From Pseudomonas sp. JAI120 (GTDB taxonomy: Bacteria; Pseudomonadota; Gammaproteobacteria; Pseudomonadales; Pseudomonadaceae): DNA of 64,000 nt. The stretch lies in NCBI RefSeq assembly GCF_014207255.1, contig NZ_JACHCZ010000001.1, positions 124,001-188,000 of the forward strand, in the 5' to 3' direction. Positions 34,902 through 42,603 of the stretch are shown piece by piece (position 1 is the stretch's first letter; each line of letters starts with the position of its first letter). A program made the position numbers and the translations under genes. The notes below the pieces were generated by a model. The model made no database searches and had not been told where the DNA came from. It saw only the letters and a program-made list of their open reading frames with translations.

Positions 34902-36265
34902 GGCTGACTCCTTGTCACACCGGTGGATTGGGCGCGTTCGAGCAGGTAGGTGAAGTCCGCGAAGCTGGTGCGCGGCGACTGGGTCACGTGGGTGGCGGCA
35001 TTGCCGTGGCAGGCGATGCAGCTCGATGACGCTTGGGGCACGGTGCCCTGGATATAGGTCTCCAACGTGGCATTGGCGAGGAACGACGGTGCCGGGTTAC
35101 CCAGCGGCTTGGTGGCGGAGATCTGGCACGGCGGTTGGCCGCTGAGCGTCGGCCACTGGGTGCTGATCAACTGGTAGTTGGCCCATACGCTGTTGGGGTT
35201 AACCGTTCGCAGCAGGGTCTGGTAGGTGGTGTTGAGGGCCTTGGTTTCATTGGTCAGCGGTATCTCGCGCACGATCTGCGAGGGCGCGGCCTTCACCGCG
35301 GGGTTCCACGGCCGGGGCGGCGGCTGGTTGACCTGGGCCTGGCTGCTGGCGTTGTAGAACAGGTACGGGCCTTTGCGCTCGGCGGGCGGCGTGGTTTTTT
35401 CCGGCACATTGTCGACGTGCTCAAAGGTCGACCATACCCACTGCGGCGCGCTGGTGGTCTTGTGCACGATATGCAAGCCCACCAGCCCGACCGGCTCGGC
35501 CACGCAGGACTCGGCCACCACCGGCCCTTTGCTCGGGTCGCTGTTGCCCGGCGTATATACCAGGGCGTCGACGCTATGGAAGCTGGCGGGATTGTCGTTG
35601 CCGTCCAGCACCTTCCACGAGGCCTTGACCATCAGCGAACCCACCTCACTGGTGTGCGGGTTACCGCAACTGAACGCCACGGCATTGGTCGGGCTGGCGG
35701 CAAAAAACGCCTGTTGGCCTTGAATGCTGTAGAGGCCGTTGTTGACGATACCGTCGAACATCGGTTGGTTGACCACGATTTCATTGCGCGTGTACACGCC
35801 GCTCTGGTCCACCAGAGGGCCGCTCTCAAACGGCTGGATAAACTCGTCGAGCACATCCGGGACCTTGCCCATCTGTTGCAGCAAGCGCCCGGAACCCTTG
35901 CCTTCACAGGCTTTCGGTACGCTGGCGGGCGCGTGAAAAGGCAGCGGCTTCTGCCCTTGGGCCAGGAATATCTGATAGCTCTCCTTATAGCTTTCCCACA
36001 CGGTGGCCGCGTCCTGCTGGCCGATCTGCACACCGCTATTGGGTTGACCCGTGTCCAGGGCCGGCCAGTTCAGCGCAATGAACGTCTGCCACGACATTTC
36101 ATCGAAGTTGGCTTGCAGGCTGTCGAGAGAGAAGGGCGGGGTCGCCGTGACATCGAAGGGTATTTGCGTAGACAACGTGGGGGCCGCGACGACCAGGGGG
36201 CTCAGCAACGCGCCAAACAGCGCACAGCCGAACCCGGGCCGGGGGCGATGGGTTTCCATTCTCAT
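34898..36265 (-). CDS. exported mono-heme cytochrome c family protein
   Basis: A 455-residue periplasmic protein with a signal peptide (about 1-28, ending V-V-A-A-P). It has a single heme-binding C-x-x-C-H, C416-I-A-C-H420, 40 residues from the C terminus. The N-terminal 400 residues form a large domain with M-S-W-Q-T-F-I-A-L-N-W-P near position 57 and many W and P residues; they are not a normal cytochrome c fold. Proteins of this type accompany GMC dehydrogenases and are assumed to accept their electrons. A strong AGGAGA site precedes ATG 36265. It is the first gene of a three-gene operon with ATGA overlaps. Confidence 0.8.
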   Translation of the reverse strand: MRMETHRPRPGFGCALFGALLSPLVVAAPTLSTQIPFDVTATPPFSLDSLQANFDEMSWQTFIALNWPALDTGQPNSGVQIGQQDAATVWESYKESYQIFLAQGQKPLPFHAPASVPKACEGKGSGRLLQQMGKVPDVLDEFIQPFESGPLVDQSGVYTRNEIVVNQPMFDGIVNNGLYSIQGQQAFFAASPTNAVAFSCGNPHTSEVGSLMVKASWKVLDGNDNPASFHSVDALVYTPGNSDPSKGPVVAESCVAEPVGLVGLHIVHKTTSAPQWVWSTFEHVDNVPEKTTPPAERKGPYLFYNASSQAQVNQPPPRPWNPAVKAAPSQIVREIPLTNETKALNTTYQTLLRTVNPNSVWANYQLISTQWPTLSGQPPCQISATKPLGNPAPSFLANATLETYIQGTVPQASSSCIACHGNAATHVTQSPRTSFADFTYLLERAQSTGVTRSQP

Positions 36266-36421
36266 CGGTATCTCCTAGGCATCAGGTGCCGGGAGACAGT
36301 GGGTCCGTCATGGACTCTTCAATGCGCCTCCTGGCACGGGCTAGAGCGTAGATAAGGTTGGCGGCGCAGGAGTGTGGGCGGCTAGATTTGTTCGTAATAA
36401 AAACAATCGCCAAGCAGAGGT
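36266..36421. other. intergenic region with the presumed promoter of the cytochrome-GMC operon
   Basis: There is no gene here. The bases just before 36265 include the strong ribosome site of the cytochrome gene. I see no clear operator. Confidence 0.4.
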
Positions 36422-36772
36422 TCAGGCGTGCTCTGTTCGAATATAAGTGCGAAACACATGGTCCCACAGCGGTGAAGAAACCCCGAAGTTCTTCTCGATG
36501 CCTTTGCGGTGATGCAGGTCGTGATTGGCTACCAATCCCGGAATAAAGGCGTAGGCCCAATGCTGCGGGCGGTGCATCGCGTAGTGCAGCGAGATGTAGA
36601 CGAAATAGACGGCTACGGCACCGATAAAGGCCGAGGTGAGGCCGGTGAACCAGGCGAGCAGCAACAGCACTGGCAGCAAAATGAGGGGTGTATCACATCG
36701 TCGTAATACTGCGAACGGCGGGCGTGTGTTGTGGGCCAGACCCAATGCGTTGGGCCGGCAGTCGTCGACCAT
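36422..36772 (-). pseudogene. 5'-truncated fatty acid hydroxylase/sterol desaturase
   Basis: The last 90 codons encode the C-terminal half of a membrane di-iron hydroxylase: two hydrophobic helices, then H-Y-A-M-H-R, then H-D-L-H-H-R-K-G-I-E-K-N-F-G and P-L-W-D-H-V-F. Those histidine clusters are two of the three expected in the family; the first cluster and the N-terminal helices are missing. Upstream of about 36700 the frame continues into sequence that belongs to other gene fragments read antisense. The natural 5' part has therefore been lost by deletion or rearrangement, and the fragment is probably non-functional. Confidence 0.7.
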
Positions 36773-37007
36773 TGTTTCTCGTTACTTCAACGCCGATATC
36801 GCCAGCGCACCGCGCTTGCTTGCGCCGCCGTTCATTCTTGAGGACTGTCACTTGGATGAGATAACCGACCAACTCCTGAGTGCGGTGAACAGTACCGTGG
36901 TCGAGCTGGTCGGGGTTTTCGGCTATTACGCCCTGGTGGCGATGACCCTGAATGTGTTTGCCGTTCGCCGTGATACCGACACACCGCTTCCATTTGCCGA
37001 ACCTTGA
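36722..37007 (+). pseudogene. joined remnants: possible aminotransferase tail and carboxymuconolactone decarboxylase-like tail
   Basis: The plus-strand frame ending at 37007 contains two distinct-looking pieces. The last 38 residues (V-V-E-L-V-G-V-F-G-Y-Y-A-L-V-A-M-T-L-N-V-F) match the C-terminal helix of carboxymuconolactone decarboxylase/AhpD-like proteins. The preceding 40 residues (R-L-L-A-P-P-F-I-L-E-D, then D-E-I-T-D-Q-L-L-S-A-V) look like the C terminus of a class III aminotransferase. Neither gene has its body here. Together with the desaturase remnant this is a patch of decayed genes. The aminotransferase part is the less certain of the two. Confidence 0.5.
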
Positions 37008-37025
37008 AAACCGAGCCCGCGGGCA

Positions 37026-37535
37026 CTAGCAGCGTCGTGTCGCCGCCGACCCCGGCTGGGCCTCGACGTTGCCGGGCGTGGCGGTAGCACCGCGCCGCTG
37101 CAACAACTCAATCTGGTCCGCCGGCACCAGCGTACGCAGCGTCTTGTACAGCACTCGGGTTTCCAGCAGGTTCCACACCCGCAGCATGGTTTCCAGCGCG
37201 TCCAGGGGTTTGCTGATGAAGTCCCGGGCGCCCAGGGCCAGGGCGCGCAGGCGCGTGTCACGGGTCGCGTCGGCAGTGAGCACCAGGATCGGCAGGTATT
37301 CACCCTGGGGGATGCGCCGGTTGAGTTGTTCCAGCACCGCAAAGCCGTCGAACTCCGGCATGTGCAGGTCGAGGATCACCAGGTCCGGTTCGAAGCTGTT
37401 GAACAACTCCAGGGTGCGCAGCGGCTGGGTGCTGCTCAGCACGTTGGTCAGCCCTTCGCGCGCCAGCAGTTGCTCCACCAGGTCGAGGTTCGGGCGTTGG
37501 TCGTCGATGATCAGGATACGCAGGTCGAGGTTCAC
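37026..37535 (-). CDS. single-domain response regulator with C-terminal tail
   Basis: A 169-residue receiver protein from GTG 37535. The receiver fold is complete, with D11/D12 (I-I-D-D), phospho-acceptor D56 (V-I-L-D-L-H-M-P) and the later K in F-I-S-K-P. There is no DNA-binding or enzymatic output domain; a tail of about 45 residues (V-W-N-L-L-E-T-R, then a G/A/P-rich end) follows. The start codon overlaps the hybrid kinase stop by four bases (GTGA). It is the last gene of a four-gene signalling operon and probably receives phosphate from the hybrid kinase. Confidence 0.85.
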   Translation of the reverse strand: MNLDLRILIIDDQRPNLDLVEQLLAREGLTNVLSSTQPLRTLELFNSFEPDLVILDLHMPEFDGFAVLEQLNRRIPQGEYLPILVLTADATRDTRLRALALGARDFISKPLDALETMLRVWNLLETRVLYKTLRTLVPADQIELLQRRGATATPGNVEAQPGSAATRRC

Positions 37536-39847
37536 GCGGGCTCCGGAAAAGCTTGGTCGAGGTGGGCGAGAAATGCCGGCACGTTGATCGGTTTGTTCAA
37601 TACCGCGGTGGCGCCGGCCTCCTGCAAGGCCTGGCGGGTAAGGTCGCTGGCGTCGGCGGTGATCATCAGCACCGGTGTGTCGCGGGTGATCGGTGACTGA
37701 CGCAAGCGTTGCAGCACCTTCAAGCCATTGATGTCCGGCAGGGACACATCCAGCAGAATCAACTGTGGCGCATGCTGCGCGGCGAGGTCCAGGCCCAGTT
37801 GGCCTTGCATGCTCGACAGCAGTCGTATGCCGGGCCGGCGCTGCAGCAGGGTTTCGATCAGCGCCAGGCTGGAGAGGTTGTCCTCGATGCACAACACCTT
37901 GCCCTCGAAGGTGCTGACGACGGGGGCAGGGCGCTTCAATTCGATGTCGATGCCGGGCGTGGCGATGCTCGGGGCGTGCGCCACGCGCACGGAGGGCAGT
38001 TCCAGAGTGAAGCGCGAGCCGATGCCGGGTTGGCTCCGCACCGTGAGTTGGCCGTCCATGTTTTCCAGCAGGCTTTTACTCAGGGCCAGGCCCAGGCCGC
38101 TGCCTTCCACATTCGGGTCGGCCCCCAGGCGCTCGAAAGGCTTGAACAGTTGGCCGATATGATCGGCTGCGATGCCGTTGCCGGTATCGCATACCGACAC
38201 GCGGATACGCTGCCCATGGATGCCGACCTCAATGCTCACCTGACCATCGCGCCGGTTATATTTGATCGCATTGGACAGCAGGTTCAGCAGCACCTGGGTC
38301 AGGCGCTGGCGGTCGGCAACGATGCCCGTATCCGCCGCCAGCGCCGGCAGCGGCTGCAACTGCACGCCCGCGTCGGCGGCCATGGGCGACACCAGCGTCA
38401 GCGCTTCTTGCAAGGTGCCCGCCAGCGGGATCGGCACGATATTCAACGCCAGGCTTCCGGCCTCGATCTTGGCGATGTCCAACACTTCGTTGATCAGCGT
38501 GAGCAGGTGCTGGCCGGCGCGCAGAATGTGACCGACATCGGCCTTTTGCGCCTTGGGCGCGTCCATGTCCAACAACTGCGCAAAGCCCAGGATCGAGTTG
38601 AGCGGGGTGCGCAGTTCATGGCTCATGCGTGACAGGAACTCGCTTTTGGCGCGGCTGGCGCGTTCGGCCTCCTCGCGGGCGGTGCGCAGGGCGAACTCCG
38701 CCGCACGGCGGTCGGTGATGTCGCGGGTGATCTTCGAAAATCCGCGCAGGGCGCCGGTGCCGTCGTACTGCGCGGTGATGACCACGCTGGCCCAGAACCG
38801 CGTGCCGTCCTTGCGGCAGCGCCAGCCTTCTTCGGTGTAATCGCCGTTGCGGGTGGCCTCGCGTAAGGCCATGTCCGGGTGCTGCGGGCATTCCTGGGGC
38901 AGGTAGAACACCGAGAAATGCTGGCCGATGATCTCCTGTTCGGTATAGCCCTTGATCCGCTCGGCGCCGTTGTTCCAACTGGTGACATGGCCCGCCGTGT
39001 CGAGGGCGAAGATCCCGTAGTCCTTGACCCCATCGATGATCAGCCGCAAGCGTTCTTCGTTGTCGCGCAACGCGCGTTCGCGTTCGGCCAGTAACAGTCC
39101 GGCTTCCACCAGGCTGGTGCCCAACTGGCCGATTTCGTCTTGTTCCGGCGGCTGTGGCAGCAGCGGCGAGCCCAGGGCCAGGCGCTGGGCATTGCGCTGC
39201 ACATTCTGGACCCGGGCGACAATGCCCTTGGACAGAAACAGCACCGCGACAATCGCCCCGAACAGTCCGCAGATCGCCGCCAGCCAGGTGGAGAGCAACA
39301 AGCGTTGGCGGGTCTCGGACGCGGCGGCGCTGCGCTCGGCCAGCAACGACTCCTCGAGGGTGAGCATGCTGCTGATGTGTTGGCGCAGGGCATCGAGGAT
39401 GTGCTTGTTACTGATCAGGATGGCACTGATGGACTCCGGTGTGGCGTCGCTGTCCTTGAGCATTTCCTCCAGCCCGTCGACCTTGCCGTCGATCAGCGGC
39501 TTGATCGCGCTGAGCTGCTCGCGCACCCGTTGATCGCGTACGTTGCGGTCCAGTCGGCGCAGGGCTGACTCGATCTGGGGCTTGGCGTTCAGGTAGCTGG
39601 GCAGGAAGTCTTCGCGGCGGGTGAGCAGGTAACCGCGCACACTGGCTGCGGCTTCCGCGAGCAGGGTATGCACGGCCTGAATATCGCTTTGCACGCGTAA
39701 AACACGGCGCACATCCTCTTCAGCGCGGGCGGTCTGGCGTTCCGTGGTGTAGATCAGCACCAGGGACAGCAACAGCACCACCAGTGGCAGTGAAATCACG
39801 ACCAGCGCCTTGCCGCGCAGCGGCAGGTCGGCCCAGCGCCGCTTCAT
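37532..39847 (-). CDS. hybrid sensor histidine kinase (CHASE3-HAMP-PAS-HisKA-HATPase-REC)
   Basis: A 771-residue membrane kinase. A first helix (about 14-34) precedes a CHASE3-type periplasmic domain (about 40-180) with G-Y-L-L-T-R-R-E-D-F-L. It is followed by a second helix near 185-207, a HAMP linker, and a PAS domain (about 265-385) with D-G-V-K-D-Y-G-I-F-A-L-D. Then come the phospho-acceptor H in S-R-M-S-H-E-L-R-T-P-L-N, the ATPase domain with G-N-G-I-A and G-S-G-L-G-L-A-L-S, and a C-terminal receiver with L-L-D-V-S-L-P-D. It overlaps the NarL-type regulator by four bases upstream and the receiver gene downstream. The signal is unknown. Confidence 0.9.
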   Translation of the reverse strand: MKRRWADLPLRGKALVVISLPLVVLLLSLVLIYTTERQTARAEEDVRRVLRVQSDIQAVHTLLAEAAASVRGYLLTRREDFLPSYLNAKPQIESALRRLDRNVRDQRVREQLSAIKPLIDGKVDGLEEMLKDSDATPESISAILISNKHILDALRQHISSMLTLEESLLAERSAAASETRQRLLLSTWLAAICGLFGAIVAVLFLSKGIVARVQNVQRNAQRLALGSPLLPQPPEQDEIGQLGTSLVEAGLLLAERERALRDNEERLRLIIDGVKDYGIFALDTAGHVTSWNNGAERIKGYTEQEIIGQHFSVFYLPQECPQHPDMALREATRNGDYTEEGWRCRKDGTRFWASVVITAQYDGTGALRGFSKITRDITDRRAAEFALRTAREEAERASRAKSEFLSRMSHELRTPLNSILGFAQLLDMDAPKAQKADVGHILRAGQHLLTLINEVLDIAKIEAGSLALNIVPIPLAGTLQEALTLVSPMAADAGVQLQPLPALAADTGIVADRQRLTQVLLNLLSNAIKYNRRDGQVSIEVGIHGQRIRVSVCDTGNGIAADHIGQLFKPFERLGADPNVEGSGLGLALSKSLLENMDGQLTVRSQPGIGSRFTLELPSVRVAHAPSIATPGIDIELKRPAPVVSTFEGKVLCIEDNLSSLALIETLLQRRPGIRLLSSMQGQLGLDLAAQHAPQLILLDVSLPDINGLKVLQRLRQSPITRDTPVLMITADASDLTRQALQEAGATAVLNKPINVPAFLAHLDQAFPEPA

Positions 39848-40497
39848 GTTGGTGTCACCAGGCCCAAGGCGATGCCCCGCACGGCGGCCTGGGTGCGGTC
39901 GGCCGCACCGAGCTTGCCGATCACCCGCTCGACATGGGCCTTGGCCGTGCCGGTGGTAATGCCCAGGTGTTCGCCGATGGCCCGGTTGCTCATGCCGTTG
40001 GCGACCAAACCGAGGACCTGGCGTTCCCGTGGGGTGAGCGGTTCGCTGGGGGCGGCACCGCTGGCCTGGCGTTCGGTCATGCGCCGCAACAGCCGGGCGC
40101 TGACCGCCGTGTTGAGCGCTTCGCCGCCAGCGGCCACGTGTTGCAGCGCCTGGATCACCTCGGCACGGTTGGCGTCTTTGAGCAAGTAGCCCACCGCACC
40201 GGCATTCATGGCCGCCTCCAGGTACTCGGGGCTGTCGTCCATGGTGAACATCACCACCTTCACCGCCGGCAGGCGTTGTTGCAGCAAGCGTGCAGCGCCC
40301 AAGCCGTTAAGCCCGGGCATGCGGATGTCGAGGATGACAATATCCGGCAGCAGTTGCTCGCACAGCTCCACCGCTTGCAGGCCATCGCTGGCTTGACCGA
40401 CCACCTCGAACTGCGGATGGCCGGCCAGCAGGGACACGAAACCGGTGCGCGTGACTTCATGATCGTCCGCCAGCACCAGGCGCAAGACGTGGGTCAT
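39844..40497 (-). CDS. NarL/LuxR-type response regulator
   Basis: A 217-residue regulator with a receiver domain (D11-D12, phospho-acceptor D57 in V-I-L-D-I-R-M-P, and a K near residue 108) and a C-terminal LuxR helix-turn-helix (L-T-P-R-E-R-Q-V-L-G-L-V-A-N-G-M-S-N-R-A-I). It overlaps the upstream kinase and the downstream hybrid kinase by four bases each. The cognate partner is most likely the NarX-like kinase immediately upstream. Target genes are not evident; the divergent gene at 41837 is one candidate. Confidence 0.92.
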   Translation of the reverse strand: MTHVLRLVLADDHEVTRTGFVSLLAGHPQFEVVGQASDGLQAVELCEQLLPDIVILDIRMPGLNGLGAARLLQQRLPAVKVVMFTMDDSPEYLEAAMNAGAVGYLLKDANRAEVIQALQHVAAGGEALNTAVSARLLRRMTERQASGAAPSEPLTPRERQVLGLVANGMSNRAIGEHLGITTGTAKAHVERVIGKLGAADRTQAAVRGIALGLVTPT

Positions 40498-41672
40498 TGA
40501 GGTACTCCAATCAAGGGGGCTGGCACGCGGGCGTGCAGTTGGGTACCGCCGTCGACCGCGCTGACGCAGGTGAAGCTGCCGCCCAGCAGGCTGGCGCGCT
40601 CCTGCATGGTGGCGAGGCCCAGATGCTGGGCGTCATCGAGGGATGGCGCTGACGTGAAGCCTTTGCCGTTGTCGTCCAGCCGCAGGGACGCCTGGCCGTC
40701 GTGCAGCGCCAGGGTCAGTTGCACCCGACTGGCGCGCGCATGCTTGAGCACATTGTTGATGGCTTCCTGGCCGATCCGGAACAAGGCGATTTCCACCTGG
40801 CTGGGCAAGCGCGTCTCACAGTGCGCCTGCCACACCACGCTGATTCCGGCGTCACGCAGGCGGTCGGCTTCTTTATCGAGGGCTTTGAACAAACCGAAAT
40901 CATCCAGCACCGTGGGACGCAGGCCCGCGATCAGTTGCCGGCCCTCGCCGACAGAGTGTTGGGCCAGGGTAAGAATCGCCTGCAGGTCGGCGGCCAACGC
41001 GTCTGGCAGCGGCGGGCAGCGCCCGGCAAAGCCCTGCAGCCGTTGGTGCAGACCCGCCAGGGTTTGCGCCAGGCCATCGTGCAGGTCGTAGGCCACACGC
41101 TTGCGTTCGTCCTCCTGGGCGCGAAGCAAGCGGTTGACCAGGTCGGACAGGGTTTTGTCACGGAGCTTGAGGGTGGTCAGCAGCCGATCGTTTTCCAGGT
41201 GGGCCGCCAGCAGGGTGGCGAGCAGCTGCAGGGATTCGCTGTCTTCGTGCTCCGGCGCCCGCAGGCTGACGCTATTGCCCAGCACCAGTACGCCAAAGGC
41301 ATGGCCATCACCGGCGCGCAACGGCACTTGCAAGACGCTGGGCAAGTCCTCTGCTGGTCGTTCCTGCCAGCACGGCGTGCGCAGGCTGCGGTCGGCGAGG
41401 GCGGCCAGGCTGCCCAATCGCGCCGGGTTGCCATGGCGGGCGCTGGTGTAGGCGACGCCCTCGGCGTCCCACTCCTGCAGCAGCCCGTGGTCCATTGCCA
41501 GAAACGCGCAGGCCCGCGCGAGCACGTGTTCGCGCATGGCGTCGGGGGCCAGCTGGCGCAGTTGCTGGCCGGTATCCACCAGCAGGCGCAGGCGCGCCGT
41601 ACGGCTTTGCGATTGGCGAAAATGCGCGCGCATGGCCAAGGCGCTGCCGGGATCATGGGGCGTGTCATGCAT
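40494..41672 (-). CDS. GAF-domain histidine kinase, NarX/HPK7 type
   Basis: A 392-residue soluble kinase with an N-terminal GAF-like domain (about 35-185) and a HisKA_3 dimerisation domain with the phospho-acceptor in V-A-Y-D-L-H-D-G-L-A-Q-T-L. The ATPase domain has Q-E-A-I-N-N-V-L-K-H-A and D-N-G-K-G-F. No membrane helix is visible, so the input is cytoplasmic. ATG 41672 has a GGAG site 8 bases upstream and is preferred over the in-frame codon at 41747. It is the first gene of the four-gene cascade. Confidence 0.88.
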   Translation of the reverse strand: MHDTPHDPGSALAMRAHFRQSQSRTARLRLLVDTGQQLRQLAPDAMREHVLARACAFLAMDHGLLQEWDAEGVAYTSARHGNPARLGSLAALADRSLRTPCWQERPAEDLPSVLQVPLRAGDGHAFGVLVLGNSVSLRAPEHEDSESLQLLATLLAAHLENDRLLTTLKLRDKTLSDLVNRLLRAQEDERKRVAYDLHDGLAQTLAGLHQRLQGFAGRCPPLPDALAADLQAILTLAQHSVGEGRQLIAGLRPTVLDDFGLFKALDKEADRLRDAGISVVWQAHCETRLPSQVEIALFRIGQEAINNVLKHARASRVQLTLALHDGQASLRLDDNGKGFTSAPSLDDAQHLGLATMQERASLLGGSFTCVSAVDGGTQLHARVPAPLIGVPQ

Positions 41673-41836
41673 GGGTGATGCTCCATTGCTGCGGGCGCGA
41701 GGGTTAGCTATTAAACAGGGTCGGGCACCTTGGGCGCTATCTGCCAAATGGCATAGGTAAATACCTCCGGTTGGCCGATGGCGGGCAGCGGGCAGGTTGG
41801 CAAAGTGGCCTCAACGACGACCACTGGAGTAACGCC

Positions 41837-42355
41837 ATGAAATTCAAGATCGCCCCAATCGCCCTGATGTTTGCCCTGAGCGTACCGTTTGTTCACGCCG
41901 CCGAGACGGCCCCGTATGTCTACCGTGAGGTGGCCCAGGCGCCAGCCAATGTGAAAGACCGCGAGATTGCCAGTTTATTCGACCGCTGGAACAGCGCCTT
42001 GCAGACCGGCAACGTGAAATCGGTGGTCGACCTCTATGCGCCGGGCGCTGTGTTGCAGCCGACCGTGTCCAACCAGGTGCGCACGACGCCGGATCAGATC
42101 AAGGACTACTTTGACCACTTCGTGGCGCTCAAGCCGGTGGGCCAGATCAACTACCGCGAGATTCGCCAGCTGGGCAGCAACGTGGCCATGGACAGTGGCG
42201 TCTACACCTTCACCCTGACCGAGTCGGACGGCAAGGTGCGCCATGTGCAGGCACGCTACACCTTCGTCTATGAGCAGGTGGGTGGCCAGTGGAAAATTCT
42301 GAATCATCACTCTTCGGCGATGCCTGAAGTGCAGGCCAAGCACGCCAAGCAGTAA
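41837..42355 (+). CDS. exported SnoaL/DUF4440-like protein (SgcJ/EcaC family)
   Basis: A 172-residue protein with a signal peptide (1-21, ending F-V-H-A-A-E) and a single NTF2-like domain of the SgcJ/EcaC type. Landmarks are F-D-R-W-N-S-A-L-Q-T-G near residue 48, V-D-L-Y-A-P-G-A-V-L-Q-P-T, and the C-terminal W-K-I-L-N-H-H-S-S-A-M-P. The catalytic role of exported members is unknown. The start at 41837 gives the signal peptide. It is divergent from the signalling operon and followed by a strong terminator, so it is monocistronic. Confidence 0.85.
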   Translation: MKFKIAPIALMFALSVPFVHAAETAPYVYREVAQAPANVKDREIASLFDRWNSALQTGNVKSVVDLYAPGAVLQPTVSNQVRTTPDQIKDYFDHFVALKPVGQINYREIRQLGSNVAMDSGVYTFTLTESDGKVRHVQARYTFVYEQVGGQWKILNHHSSAMPEVQAKHAKQ

Positions 42356-42365
42356 TGACTGGAAG

Positions 42366-42402
42366 AAAAATGCCCATCCCTTGGCGGGGGTGGGCATTTT
42401 TT
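42366..42402. terminator. strong bidirectional rho-independent terminator
   Basis: AAAAATGCCCATCCC pairs almost perfectly with GGGGTGGGCATTTTTT across a short loop. A T run is present on both strands. It ends the SnoaL-like gene and can also stop leftward transcription coming from the TonB receptor gene. Confidence 0.9.
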
Positions 42403-42535
42403 CGTTGTGGCTGGGAGATTGTTCCTGTGACGGATCCATAGCCTGGCGACATTTGACTGATTCTCTCCTATCCAAATGTGGGAGGGAGGCACTACCTCTT
42501 CGATGCAGCGCTGTCGCCCAGTAAACTGGAACCTC

Positions 42536-42566
42536 TGTGGCGAGCGGTACAAGCCCGCTCGCCACA
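42536..42566. repeat. REP-like palindrome
   Basis: TGTGGCGAGCGG (42536-42547) pairs perfectly with CCGCTCGCCACA (42555-42566), with a 7-base loop. The TGTGGCGAG...CTCGCCACA type is a common repeated intergenic element in fluorescent pseudomonads. A degenerate second copy (AAATGTGGGAGGGAGGC) lies just upstream near 42473. Confidence 0.7.
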
Positions 42567-42603
42567 ACAGCGCTGTCTGCCGGACGTTCAGCGTTGAGCC
42601 CAT

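Noticed and set aside
36282-36560. A 92-codon minus-strand frame overlapping the hydroxylase remnant
   Set aside because: It is a different frame from the one with the conserved histidine clusters and has no family features.
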